A stretch of 64,000 bases of DNA from Centropus unirufus (Eukaryota > Chordata > Aves > Cuculiformes > Centropidae), in the NCBI GenBank assembly GCA_013397695.1, contig VYZI01000286.1:826082-890081 (forward strand). Direction: 5' to 3'. Below are positions 1-10,900 of the stretch, in pieces. Position numbers and translations under genes: made by a program. The first letter of the stretch is position 1. Each line of letters opens with the position of its first letter. Below the pieces are notes generated by a model, which worked only from the letters and a program-made list of their open reading frames with translations, did not search any database and had not been told where the DNA came from.

Positions 1-2827
1 AGAACTAGAAAAGGTATACATTAAGAAGGATGTTGCACAAATTAGTTAACAAAATCCTTGTTCCTGGAATAATCTGAAGCAATATAGGGAAAGGGAGAAG
101 AGGAAAACATAGGGCTATTATAGTGCAGACAAATGGAAAAAAGGAACTTGATTCCCTTCTGTGTGGCCATTAAAACAAAGGCATAAAAAAATTATAGGCT
201 GAGAAATCCTAGCACAGCAATGAAAAACATGGAAGAAATGGAAGGATATCTTTTGCTGAAGGTCACAGACTAGGTTGTGTTAAGCTTTTTGCCAGGGAAA
301 ACAGATTAAGGGCAACATTTTCTAACGGAGATGGCTTCCTAGATTAAGCCATATAGTGCTCTTGGTTGAAGGGGAGAACTTTCAACCTTTCTTCTTTCCT
401 CACTTCTTACTCTTTCCGTGCAGGATTTCCTTCTCTGGGCTCATCTCCAGGTATATCTGTAACTGGAAAGGGCTACCTCATTCTGCAGTTAAAATTCCAA
501 AGAGCTCAGCAAGCAATGAAGGTCCCCCACCAAGGCAGGGTCCAACTATCCACAGTGAATATATTTGTGTTCCTTGTGGCTTCATGCAGCTGAGACATCA
601 TACGTCAGGTCTTCTGAAGGTCTCTCACATTATTGTGGTCTGCCTCTTTTAGATCCTTAATCATTCTTCCTTCGTTTGAGAAAGGATTGGTATCAATACC
701 TAGCCAAACCTTTGTTCTAGCCTTAACTGCATCAAAGAAGTCTACCCAGGTTTGCTAAGACAGAGGATTAGAAAAAAATCACTGTTTTCTCTTTAACTGA
801 TGTACTCTTCTTTGGATTTTGTCTTACAATGACTAAACTTTTACTGACCCCTCAACTCTGAAAGGCTCCTTAAATTTTAAATTCCACTGCAGAAGAGATT
901 TCATCAAGTCATTTACAGCATTTTTTAAAAGCACAAGCTAAAAGGGAATGGCTCCTTTTAATTTTTTTTCCTACAGGAAAGAACCTCAGATAGCGTAAGG
1001 CTCTATTTCCCCTCCTTTTTGGCTTATTTGAACATGTAGCAATACATTTATAACAAATAACTAATACATCCCACATGAGATGTAAGTTGATGGGAATGAA
1101 AGGAGAGGTCAGTTGTGCATTTTTTAAATAATTGGGTTTCAGTTTAGTCCAAGCCGTCATATTTTTTTTATCACATTAGGAACTAAAGCCTGAGATGCTA
1201 TTTGTGAGTCTTTAGAAACTGAACAAAAAACCAGGCATTGTGTTGGGGCCCTGGGACGTGCTCATGTTGCCTACAAACTGGTCTAAAAAGACAATGTGTA
1301 ATATGTAATGTGCACTGACTTGCATCTTGCAAAGTCACTTATGCACTTGCCAAGAGCAAAATACTGGTGTGTAAACAGTTTAGTTTTACTTGGTCTGTTA
1401 TTCTGTCATCTTGTGCCTTTTGTGACCATTTATGATTGTTCAAACAGTAGAAAATTGTCCTCGTAAAACTAGGGAAGATTTTGAAGCAGGTTTATCATAA
1501 AATCCAAAATAGATAAAATTGGGGTGAATGGAGTCAGTTTAAAGATAATGTTCACTAATAGAAAACTCAGTTAAATTTATCACTAAGACCTTTTGCGAAT
1601 CAGATTGACAAGATGTCATCATTGAAATACTGTATAATACATGATATATGCTGGATATGGCTTATTAATTTTATATTTAAGTATTTTGCCAGTTCTACTT
1701 TAAAAAAAACAAACAGCTCAGAAAAAAGTGTATATTTTCAGTAAACAGTACTTGATGTCTTTTTAAACTTTTGCATTTTAATGTAAAATCAGAATGCACT
1801 GTGGGATCATAGGTACCAAAAAGACGGCTCTATTTGTATGCAAAACCAAATAAACAAAACAACCTCCAATTTTATGCATTACTGGTCCTCTGTACTTTCT
1901 GTTTAAAAATGGAAAAATAATGTAAGAAGATGTAAATTGCGGCAAATTAAAGCAATTTCCTGGCTTTAGTTATTTGTAGTGCTGCTCTGCAAGAACGCTG
2001 AATCCCTTGAAGGGATGGTAGCCACCCATCATTTAATGAGAAGCAGTGATGGGCCTTTGACCTGTCACTGTATGGAAGTGGCATCGTGGAGACCGCCTGC
2101 ACTCAGTTTGGCAGTCACAGCTGGGAAGAAAAAAAGAGTGGGCCACTCTTTCCCCATGCATTTGCATTCCTGTACATGCTTCTACACCTCCTCATCTCAA
2201 AGAACAGTAAGGTACCCATGGTGCGATTATATACAGAGAAGTAATAACAGACACATGAAAACCCACAGGTCACTATCTGTTCCAGCGAAATCAAGATAAA
2301 GTCATTGGTTTGTTTGCAGATTCCAACAGGAATGTGGTTTTGCAGTTAATTTATACCTGGGTATTCTAAAAGAATAAATAAATCTGGCCACTGCCATGTG
2401 AAAGAAATCAGGTTATTCTTGTACAATAAAATGTATTCTGGCATTAAGACTTGACAGCTAGCGAAGAAGGGTCAAGGAAAATTATTTTTTTCAGAGAGTC
2501 TCAACTGTATAACATTTGGCTTGCTTTGTGTTGTATGACTGCCCATGATTGATGAGCAGCAACGCCGGTACTTGTTTGTGTATTCACAGGGGTGAGGACA
2601 GCACAGGCCTGGCATATTCCTCCCTTTCCCAGCCTACGGATATTGTCAGGCACATTTTTTGTTTTGGTGCCTAGAACACATTTCCATCTCCTAGGCCTTA
2701 AGACTGGAATTCCTCTGTTAAAAAATTGGCAAAGAATTATGGCATTATCACAAGAACTCTGACTCCAGCCACGCATCACACTGCACTTTCATTGAATGTC
2801 ATCGGTAATTTATATAGATTATCTTTT
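1..2827. other. Unique AT-rich stretch, no gene recognised
   Basis: This stretch shows no repeat family, RNA gene or credible coding exon that I can recognise. Open frames here are short and several start only at GTG or TTG. A strong pyrimidine tract followed by AG at 422-423, with a GT-type donor at 451, outlines a possible 27-base micro-exon, which is listed among the findings. A T/A-rich segment around 1640-1760 is ordinary low-complexity intergenic DNA. Confidence 0.6.
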
Positions 2828-3285
2828 TCATAGAATTTTATAAAATCATAGAATAGACTCATAAAGTGGTTTGGATTGGAAGGGGCCTCAAAGATTATCC
2901 AGTTTCAACCTCTGTACCATGGGTAGGTATACTTTTCCCTGGATCAGGTTGCTCAAAGCCTTGTTCAACCTCATCTTGAACATCTCATCATCCTCCAAGG
3001 GTGGAGCATCCACGGATTCTCTAGACAACCTGTTCCAGTGCCTCACTACCTTCAGAAGAAAAAAAAATTCGTCATAATAACTCATCAAAATCTCCCGTTT
3101 TTTCAGTTTAATACAATTATCCCTTGTCCTGTCACTGCCCTCCCTGAGCATATGAGGAAAAAGCATCTCTATCTGCCTGTCCGGAAAGAAATTATTTCTA
3201 AACAGCGGCCAAAGTAGTGTTTTCATACGGACACCTAGTAACATCCCGGGAAATACTTCCCAGACTGAATACAGACGCACACTTC
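2828..3285 (-). mobile_element. CR1 LINE, 5'-truncated 3' fragment
   Basis: CR1 is the main non-LTR retrotransposon of birds. It copies itself through an RNA intermediate, and most copies keep only their 3' end. On the plus strand the copy begins with a degraded TCATAGAAT octamer tract (2828-2870) and then TTTGGATTGGAAGGGGCCT, which is the reverse complement of a CR1 3' end, so the element reads on the minus strand. A minus-strand frame at 2888-3280 keeps the usual CR1 ORF2 tail, including VVRHWNRLSRE and LNKALSNLIQG. This tail lies beyond the reverse-transcriptase core, so the copy cannot move. The 5' limit near 3285 is where the resemblance fades. The copy is moderately diverged, with an A-run at 3059-3067. 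Confidence 0.93.
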
Positions 3286-3464
3286 CACTTACATGTAATT
3301 AGTGGCAAAATCCAACAGGTGGCACAAAAGTATTTGAATTTTATATTGATTTAACTCACACGTGGCTAAATTACCACATAAACCACAGGGGTATTACTGT
3401 TAAAAAAAAAAAGGGGGGAAAGAAAAGAAGGAAAAAAAGGTGGGAAAGCGTTACTCCGATGCTT
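3286..3464. other. Spacer with A/G-rich simple sequence
   Basis: A short unique spacer lies between the CR1 copy and the CpG island. At 3402-3440 it holds an A-run, a G-run and then AAG-rich purine sequence, probably slippage-derived simple sequence at the edge of the island. Confidence 0.6.
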
Positions 3465-3835
3465 CTGATGACGCTTCGCCTCCGAGCGGGGAGGGAGCCC
3501 AGCGGCTCCCTGCCCCCGGGCAGCCCCGGGCAGCCCCTCGCTCCCACACTCCGGGGAGAGGGCACGGCACCCCCATCCCCGCCTCCCCCCGTGGCAGCGC
3601 CGTCCCAGCGGGACGGGCCCGGAGCGATGCGGGAGGGCACCGCGCAGCGCCGCGGCTGGGAAGCGGGACGGGCGCCCTCCGCTGGCCGGCGCGGGTACTG
3701 GAGGGAGCGGCGCCGCCTGCCCGCGGCTGTGCCCGGGGGCGGCAGGGGCTGCCGGTGGAGCCCGGCGGGAAGCGGGGGTCAGCGCTGCGGCCTCCCGCCA
3801 CGCTCAGCCCCGGGAAGCGGTTGTGCAGTGGGATA
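3465..3835. promoter_or_regulatory. Isolated CpG island, candidate promoter
   Basis: This segment is strongly GC-rich and full of CG dinucleotides, including GCGCAGCGCCGCGG-type sequence and several GGGCGG/CCGCCC-like GC boxes. The flanking DNA is AT-rich and has almost no CG. CpG islands of this kind in vertebrates usually mark transcription start sites that stay unmethylated in the germ line. No TATA box is evident, as expected for such promoters. Frames run open across it on both strands (for example an ATG frame at 3459-3836 plus), but their proline, arginine and glycine composition is what GC-rich DNA gives by chance, so I do not call them genes. A good splice acceptor follows at 3931-3958, which would fit a transcript leaving the island rightwards. 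The partner gene or lncRNA cannot be identified. Confidence 0.65.
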
Positions 3836-5689
3836 AGGAGAGCTGGGCAGAGGGGTCTGCGGGGACAGCCTCTGCCAGCTTCCAGTGTCAGCCCGGTGCG
3901 AGGAGCAGAACGGGAATTGCATCCTTAACAGCTTCTTTTTTTCGCCTGTACCTTCCAGGTTGTCCCTTTGGGCAAGCATCTGCTTTAACCGATGTAAGAA
4001 AATGTGACCAACTTTGTAGAGTAAATAAATCCACCATTCTTGATTTTATGGTTATGCCTGCTACACAGTCCTGATAGTGATTTAGTGGCACCCAGAAGAT
4101 AACGGAGATCTTTCTTTTTTTAATGGTCTTGTACCGGAATTTTGTGCAGGAGGTCACGAAGACTGTCAGATACCTATGGAAAAGAATGTTGTAAAGGCGT
4201 GACTTGCCCAGGACAGTGACACCCAGGAGAGCAAGCAGAGGGCTCAGCTTTTCACATCTGAATGGAGCACACTATGAGCTTCAATTGTTGACATTAATCT
4301 TGAAATGTTAGTCTAGGCCTTATGAACGGATTCACAACTAAGTAATGTAAGTTAGGTGTTTGCTGTCTCCATTACTGAATTGTTGTAGTGAGTCCGATGG
4401 CACTTCACTGATGGTTTTGTTTGCAAACAGGAATGTAAGAGGCATATAAGAAATGGCTTAAATTCTGACACAACGGTACACCTAAGCCTGGGACTTAAGT
4501 GCAAGACAAAGGTGTGTTCAAGAAGTTGACTGAGATACAGGAAGTTGGCTGAATTGACTAAGAATGAGGGAGAAAAAGAGGAGAAAGAGAAGTTTGGCAA
4601 TCATCATAAATTAAGAAGGGAGTGCTAGTTTAGTATAGAAGTGTAAAACGTGGTCTTGAGATAAAATAAATTAATTCATGCCATTTTACTTTATGCATTT
4701 ATTCTTAATTAAGCAAAGTTATTGTAAGCCCATTGTCTATGATTTAAAATAGACCCATCTTACAGATTTATAATGCCAGCCAACTTCTTAGTGCCCTACG
4801 ATCCTGTTTCCAAGGAGTGAACTGGTGATATGTATTCCTATGGGACTAAACTGGAGCAAACTGTTGTAGTAAATGGCAAACATACTACTACTGCCCAGAA
4901 GGGAGCTCCATTTTGGACTCAGACACCAACCAAATCACAGTGCTAAGCAAAGGAAAGAGTTACAGGAATTTGAAGAAACTAGTTGTTAGGATGTGGTACT
5001 GGGCAAGCACTCTGCTTGAGTTGGAAAAGACATCTGCATTATGTATATTACTGGGTTTTCAACCCATGAAAATTTCAGCCTGGTAAAGTATTGAGAAAAA
5101 ACTTCATAGTTCGTTTGCCTCCGTATCCCATATTCTCAAATGGTCATAGGAAATTAATGTGACTGGATCTGGAGGAATTGTGTGTTTTTCTGGTGATCTA
5201 GTTGCTCTGCTTGCATGGCAGATCACAACCTTTCAAAAATACTGATCCAGATCTTGCAGAGGTCTGTGATCAGACCAGGCCCAAGAGAAACATATGCAAG
5301 AGCTATTTCCAATACTTCAACAGTACTGAAAACTTAAGGAAAATTCCCCCAACTCAGTTATTTGGTCATTCTCAGGAAAACAAAACAGAAAAAAATGACC
5401 TCCCAGACACAACAAATATACCCTATAAATTTGAGCAGAGCCGATAGTCACAAATGTTAGATATGAAAGTCATTCAGCTGTTGGAGAAATGGAAGGATAT
5501 AAAACAGAAGCAGCAAATAAAACTGGAAGAGTGACCCTAAAACTAAACTTCTGATCTAAGCAACTGGAGAGCAATAACACAGGTCTTGCTCTGAAGTGCA
5601 CCGGGATTGTGACTCTTTGGGCAAGGAAAACTGTTAGCAAAAGTGATAAAAATGAAATTAAAATAATAACATGTATAAAATAAACAGAA
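3836..5689. other. Unique stretch downstream of the CpG island
   Basis: No repeat or gene is recognised. At 3931-3958 a pyrimidine-rich tract ends in CCAG, a good splice acceptor by eye, and GTAAGA at 3994 could serve as a donor, outlining a 35-base segment. The rest is AT-rich DNA without a coding signature. Confidence 0.5.
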
Positions 5690-6240
5690 AAGGCAAAATG
5701 TCAGGGCTTGGAGAGCACCAATAGACCTTGATGGCCTTGACCAGCTTAATCTAGGGCCTCTGCCCACGTGCCTGCCTATGGGCCCCTACACCCCATTTCA
5801 GCTCAGGCTTAGAACTTCAGGTGCACCTCAAATTATACTGTAGGTCTGCCTCTAACTCCTGGAAAGACCTCAAACTTGCGTGGTAGGTAGATGGTTTCCT
5901 GCGTAGATACCTTTAGATGTACTTTATTTCTTGTCTTCTGTATTGTCTTTGTTTTCTGGGTTGACTTTGGACCTGTGTTCTAATCTTATTTCTAGATCTG
6001 TCTCTTTCTGCACCTGACTGGGCTGTCTGCATGGTCTCTGGACCTGGTTCATCACTTTTCCTTGCTTGGATCTATCAGAGGGCCCTGTTACCAGTACATA
6101 CTCTGCTCTGTATGCTCTGTTCAGATGGTCTGGGACTGTGTCCTGGACAATGAGGGTGATGCCGGCTCTGAGTCATCCTGTCTTGGGGCTTGCCTTCCCT
6201 TAGGGAGCAGATGGCCCTGGCTGTAGCCTGACATGGTATG
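5690..6240. other. Pyrimidine-rich block of unknown origin
   Basis: The base composition changes here. The plus strand is rich in C and T, with recurring words such as GGACCTG, GACTTTGG, CTGTCT and TCTGGACC, and GC content is higher than in the neighbours. This texture resembles a decayed transposon or LTR more than ordinary intergenic DNA, but I recognise no terminal motif, polyadenylation signal or reverse-transcriptase remnant. I therefore record it as unclassified. Confidence 0.35.
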
Positions 6241-7763
6241 AATCTTTCTAACAGGTTAAAATTGATTAGACTGTAGTTGATAAACATGCATTTACCCCAG
6301 ACTGAGATAACTGAGCCAGGAGATTTGATCTCTAAAATTTGAAGAAGAAAGCTGGAAACCAAAAACAGGGATTGAAGTAATAGTTTGGATTCCAATATGA
6401 TGCATAACTGCTTAATAAGTAGCAGGGAACACATCCTAAAATTTCATCCATGGAAGTTACTTATGCAGCTGTGGGCTAGATGAGGCAAATTGCATGAAAG
6501 CAGTATGTTTTGACAGTTGTTTTTTAGTAAACAAAGTTTCCTTGCTCCAGGGATAGAAGCTATAATGGCAGCTAGATGTAATGTACGGGACCTCAGTGAA
6601 GAGAAGGGATTTGTTTGGTCTTGTCTTGAAAATTTCTTAATAGAATTAAATTAGCAGAATTCCTTGAAATACAAACAGCTGATGATTTTGCCAAATAATC
6701 ACAAACCGCAAATACTTACCAAAGGGATGGGTTGCTGCATAGCATGAAACTATTTATCTAGTAAAAGTGGGAATAGGAAAAAAGCACAAAAAGGAAGGTG
6801 AAACTCTTGTTTCAGGAAGTTGGTAGGATTTCTTTAAATGAACAAAAGAGTCAAGATAGATGTAACATATATAGCATAAGCTGTTTACTGAAGAACACTG
6901 AACATTTAAGTAGCCAAGTACCTCCATTAGAGAAGAAAGAGTTGTTGGAGGTTATTGAAAAAATGTATCAAGAGGCATAGATGTTCACTATTCTTGACTC
7001 CTATTTGTGGTCTCTCTCTTCAGGATTTTGAATTGCAAACTGTAAGAGCTGAAAGAGGTAGGAAAATAGAGAATATATTGTGGCATACATGCCTCAATAT
7101 TTATAGCACAGTACGATGACTTTATGTTACATGGTAGAAACTACTGGAATGAAACATTTCTAGTAATCTGTGATAAATGCATGGCCAAAAGTCTGACATT
7201 AAGCCCAAGTAAACCAGAGCTCCTTTGAAAAGTAGTTGTGTTCTTTAGGCATATGGTCAAAGAAGGGGGAATTTCTACAAGCGATGACAACATATACTAT
7301 ATAGGAATTACTAGTACTGTAAGAACTCCCAGATGTGTGCAGATTTATGGTTTTTAAAAATAACTGCTTTGGTGCATGGAGAAGGAAGTCCATTTGAATG
7401 TGACTTGGCACTGACATGGTTAAAACCAGCTGTGCTGCCCTCCTTGGGTTTCAAAATGGATTCTCGAATGCATGGACTTGGCCAGTCATGAAACAAACAA
7501 AATGTCTAACAAGATCAATGGCTTATACAGAAAATCTGGGCTTTATAAAGAGAGAAAGAAATCCACCACTGAGTATTGTATAAGTCTAAGAAGAATTGTA
7601 ACTTGTTAGGAATATGAGAAATTTCTGTGACTGAGACACTGTTAGCATTTGGCTCCTTAGATCCAGCAATTCTGGTGGTCAGACTCTTGACCACCTGAAA
7701 GATCTGCAGAGTGATAATGCTGTGATCAGACAGTGATGTGGCACTGCTGAAGTCTGAGCAATA
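6241..7763. other. Unique AT-rich stretch
   Basis: I see nothing that can be assigned here: no repeat family, no splice-bounded open frame and no RNA gene. Confidence 0.55.
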
Positions 7764-7912
7764 AGAGAATCATAGAATGGTTTGGATTGGAATAGACCAT
7801 GAAAGTCATCTAGTCCAGCTTCCTTGCAGTGATGATGGATGCATTCAACTAAATCGGTGTTGCTCAGAGCTCCATCCAACCTGACCTTGAATGTTTCCAG
7901 GGATGGGGCAAT
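7764..7912 (-). mobile_element. Short CR1 LINE 3' fragment
   Basis: On the plus strand GAATCATAGAATGGTTTGGATTG is followed by the CR1 3' untranslated and ORF2-tail pattern (CATCTAGTCCAGCTTCC, then GCTCAGAGCTCCATCCAACC, then TTGAATGTTTCCAGGGATGGGGCA). This is the reverse complement of a CR1 3' end, so the copy lies on the minus strand. Only about 150 bases remain, an extreme 5' truncation typical of CR1. It has no coding capacity. Confidence 0.92.
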
Positions 7913-10900
7913 AGATACTGATGAAAAGCCAATAGAGAGATTTTATCAAAGTTGAAGAAAGGGTGATAAGTTTTGCTTTTTTTTGGCTTGCTGTTAAGTG
8001 TACAGAATTTCTCTCTTAAACACTGTGTGGTTACAGGTTATGTAGGCACAAATGAGATTCCTTTATGTTAGGTAACTGTTGAGCATGGTTATGGCAGCAC
8101 AGAACTCATCCCAAGTTGTGAAATTCAAATGAAGCTATCCATGAACTTAAATTAGGGTGTAAGCACCCAAGCTGACCTAAGATATGTAATGCTAAGCTAC
8201 CTGACATGGGTGTCTGCAAACTAATATAGGTTTGACCACATAAATAATGGTTAAATATTTGTTATAATGTACATAAAGGCAAAATAAATGGAAAAGCCTT
8301 GGAAAAGAGATAGCAGGAGTTGTATGTTTAAAATAAAGAAAAAAGGAAGATATACATTATATGATTAGACATTTCTTGATAAAAATCAAAACGCTTGGAT
8401 TTGAAGCTTGTAGTTTAAATAGTTAAGAACTGGGAACCATTAGTAATTGATTAGTATGCTTATTGGTGCAATGGAAAAGGGGTTTCCAAGGCTGTATCAT
8501 GATTTAAAATCATCAGACTTCTATTTGCCTCCTGCATGGCAATATTGGTAGCTCATATGAATCATGATTGATTAATGGCTTTCTCTGAGTAAATGTGATC
8601 TGAGATGTGTTACATGCTTGTTATCAGGCTGTTCATTCCTTGAGCCTGCTGTTTGCAAATAATTTCAGGGATGCTGAAATTGGTTCTATGGACCAGTTAT
8701 AGTCCTTCAAAAGTGTAGTTAGAATGTAGTGCACAGTCTTCTCAAAGATGTTTTAAGCAGGCACAGTACAACCAATTGACATTCCACATAGCCAGAGTGG
8801 TTTGTCTAGAAGATGATTAATTTGAAACTTAAAAATCTAATACAGGAACAAAGGGTTTATTTTCCAAAATGCCTTTTGTTAGAACCTTTCAAGGTTAAAA
8901 CTTCCTCTGGAACCATTTCCGAATATCTGTCCGATGGTTGCAAGGGTCTACTTTGATTAGAAAACATTGGAAGATGATCAGGCAAATAACTCCGAGAGTG
9001 AGAAACACTGGATAGCAAAGAAGAAAGGCCTTGGCTTAAACAAAGAAAGAAAAGTAAAATAAAAAAATGACAAGTACATTAGGTTTTAATATTCTTGGGC
9101 TGTTTTGTAAGGCTTCCTGGGTGTAGTCAGTCTTGTCAGATGAGATGAAAGCTCTGATGATAATCAAGGGACTGATGATAAATAGGCTAACCAGATATGA
9201 AGGAACTGAAGGCTGAATCCAGTTGTTTCTTCCACTAGTCTAGCCAAGTAAGATGTGACCTCATGGGAGGACTTCAAAAACAGTGGTAGCAAAAATAGAG
9301 TTTAAAGGGGGTTAACAAGTACCACATTATGTGGAAACAATTATAAACACGTTGTATGGTGAGCCAGCATTGTATTGGCTCCCAGCCCTTGTTCTGTATG
9401 TAGCAGAGGGTCCTTCAGAAAGAGTCCACAAACTCGCTTCTTCTGAAGCGAATGGGAGATATCTGCTACATTGCCTTGCCAGTGAGGATTGATAGGGCGA
9501 GGAAATGCTTTGTGGAAAGCGTATTTACTGGAAATCTCTTAGAATACAAATGAACTGCAAATGGAAGTAGTCAGGCTGAGAAGCATCAATCATGATAAAA
9601 AAGATCATCGAATGCTAATCTAAATGTGATAAATATATACATAAATGTAAATATATAATCTATGGCTAAATAAGGAAGTTGAAATCAGAAAGAAGTACAC
9701 CATCCTAGCAGCAAATGAAGATCCACCACCCATGGCAGAAAAGCAAAGTTTACGCTTACGCAAGATTCACCACCACTGCTCCGAGAAGAAAGCAATCAAT
9801 GATTTCTCTCTCCATCAGTCTCAGGAAACAATTGGTTCCACGGTGAGTGTTGCCTCTTGGATCCCAAATCTGATATGATATTTAAAAATTTCTGAGGTTC
9901 ATTTGGGCTACCTAGTCTTGTCCAACCACGTGGACACTGCCCTAGAAAGGATTCTGAATGGATCAAAAGTCTGTACTGGGATTTAAGAGCAGGGTGAGTG
10001 GATCGGGCCTTTCAGCTAAGGTTCACACAGATGCAGATGTCCTGAAGATAAGTGTGCGGTCACAAAACGGTCCATTCGGTGACCACAGGATTAAGCACTC
10101 CTAAATAAAAATGGGTGAAACAAGTGTATTGTTACCATTGAACTTACCAGTGTACTAACCTAGTAAGAAGAGGGATTTCTATAACTTAGAAGGAAGATTT
10201 TAAAAAGTCTAAGTGCATATATAACAGTCAGACCAGGACAGAAAATATGAGGTAAAGCTTTATTAAAGTCTTTGTAGAAAGTTGCCTCAGTCTGATGGAC
10301 TTCTTGTATGACCACAATAAGAAGGAAGAAGCAGGAAGAAATGCGAAGGCTTAATAAGTGAACAAAACAATGATTTAGTCGAAGTAGAAGAGAGGTGATG
10401 TGACATAACCAAGAAATTAGTAGGGAGTTTTGACTGGGGAAGTTGTCCAAATAGCTGACATGTGTTCTCATATTTTGAGATTCGAAATGCAGAGGGGAGT
10501 TAAATTTGTTCAGCTTTTCTCAGTGATGAGACCACTGTGACAGTGAGAGTTCAGAACAAGCCACCAAGCCAGGACAATCAGCAGGACGGGGATTTTTGCT
10601 AGGAATTTGCAGAATCATGCTGAGTACAGGATTTAGTGATAACAGAGGACTTTAGCTGTCTGTTTGTTTTTTCTTTGTTGTTGGGAAAGGAATATAGCAG
10701 GATGTAGACTACTCAGTCCATCCTTGAAATGCACTTGGGAAGTTTTTGATACAAATTGTGGAAAGAACTCACCAACAACTAAAGACAAAAGTATTCTAGG
10801 TTTGATTTTTCTTTTTTATTTTGAGAGTGAACTGAGACTGTTCAGGCAGAAAATAAGATAGAGGACAAGGGTGAGGAAATAATAGCTTAGGAGGACTACT

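Noticed and set aside
3440..3928. 162-codon plus frame (and overlapping ATG frame 3459-3836) in the CpG island
   Set aside because: The longer frame starts at GTG, both are biased to Pro/Arg/Gly/Ala as GC-rich DNA gives by chance, and frames are open on both strands.
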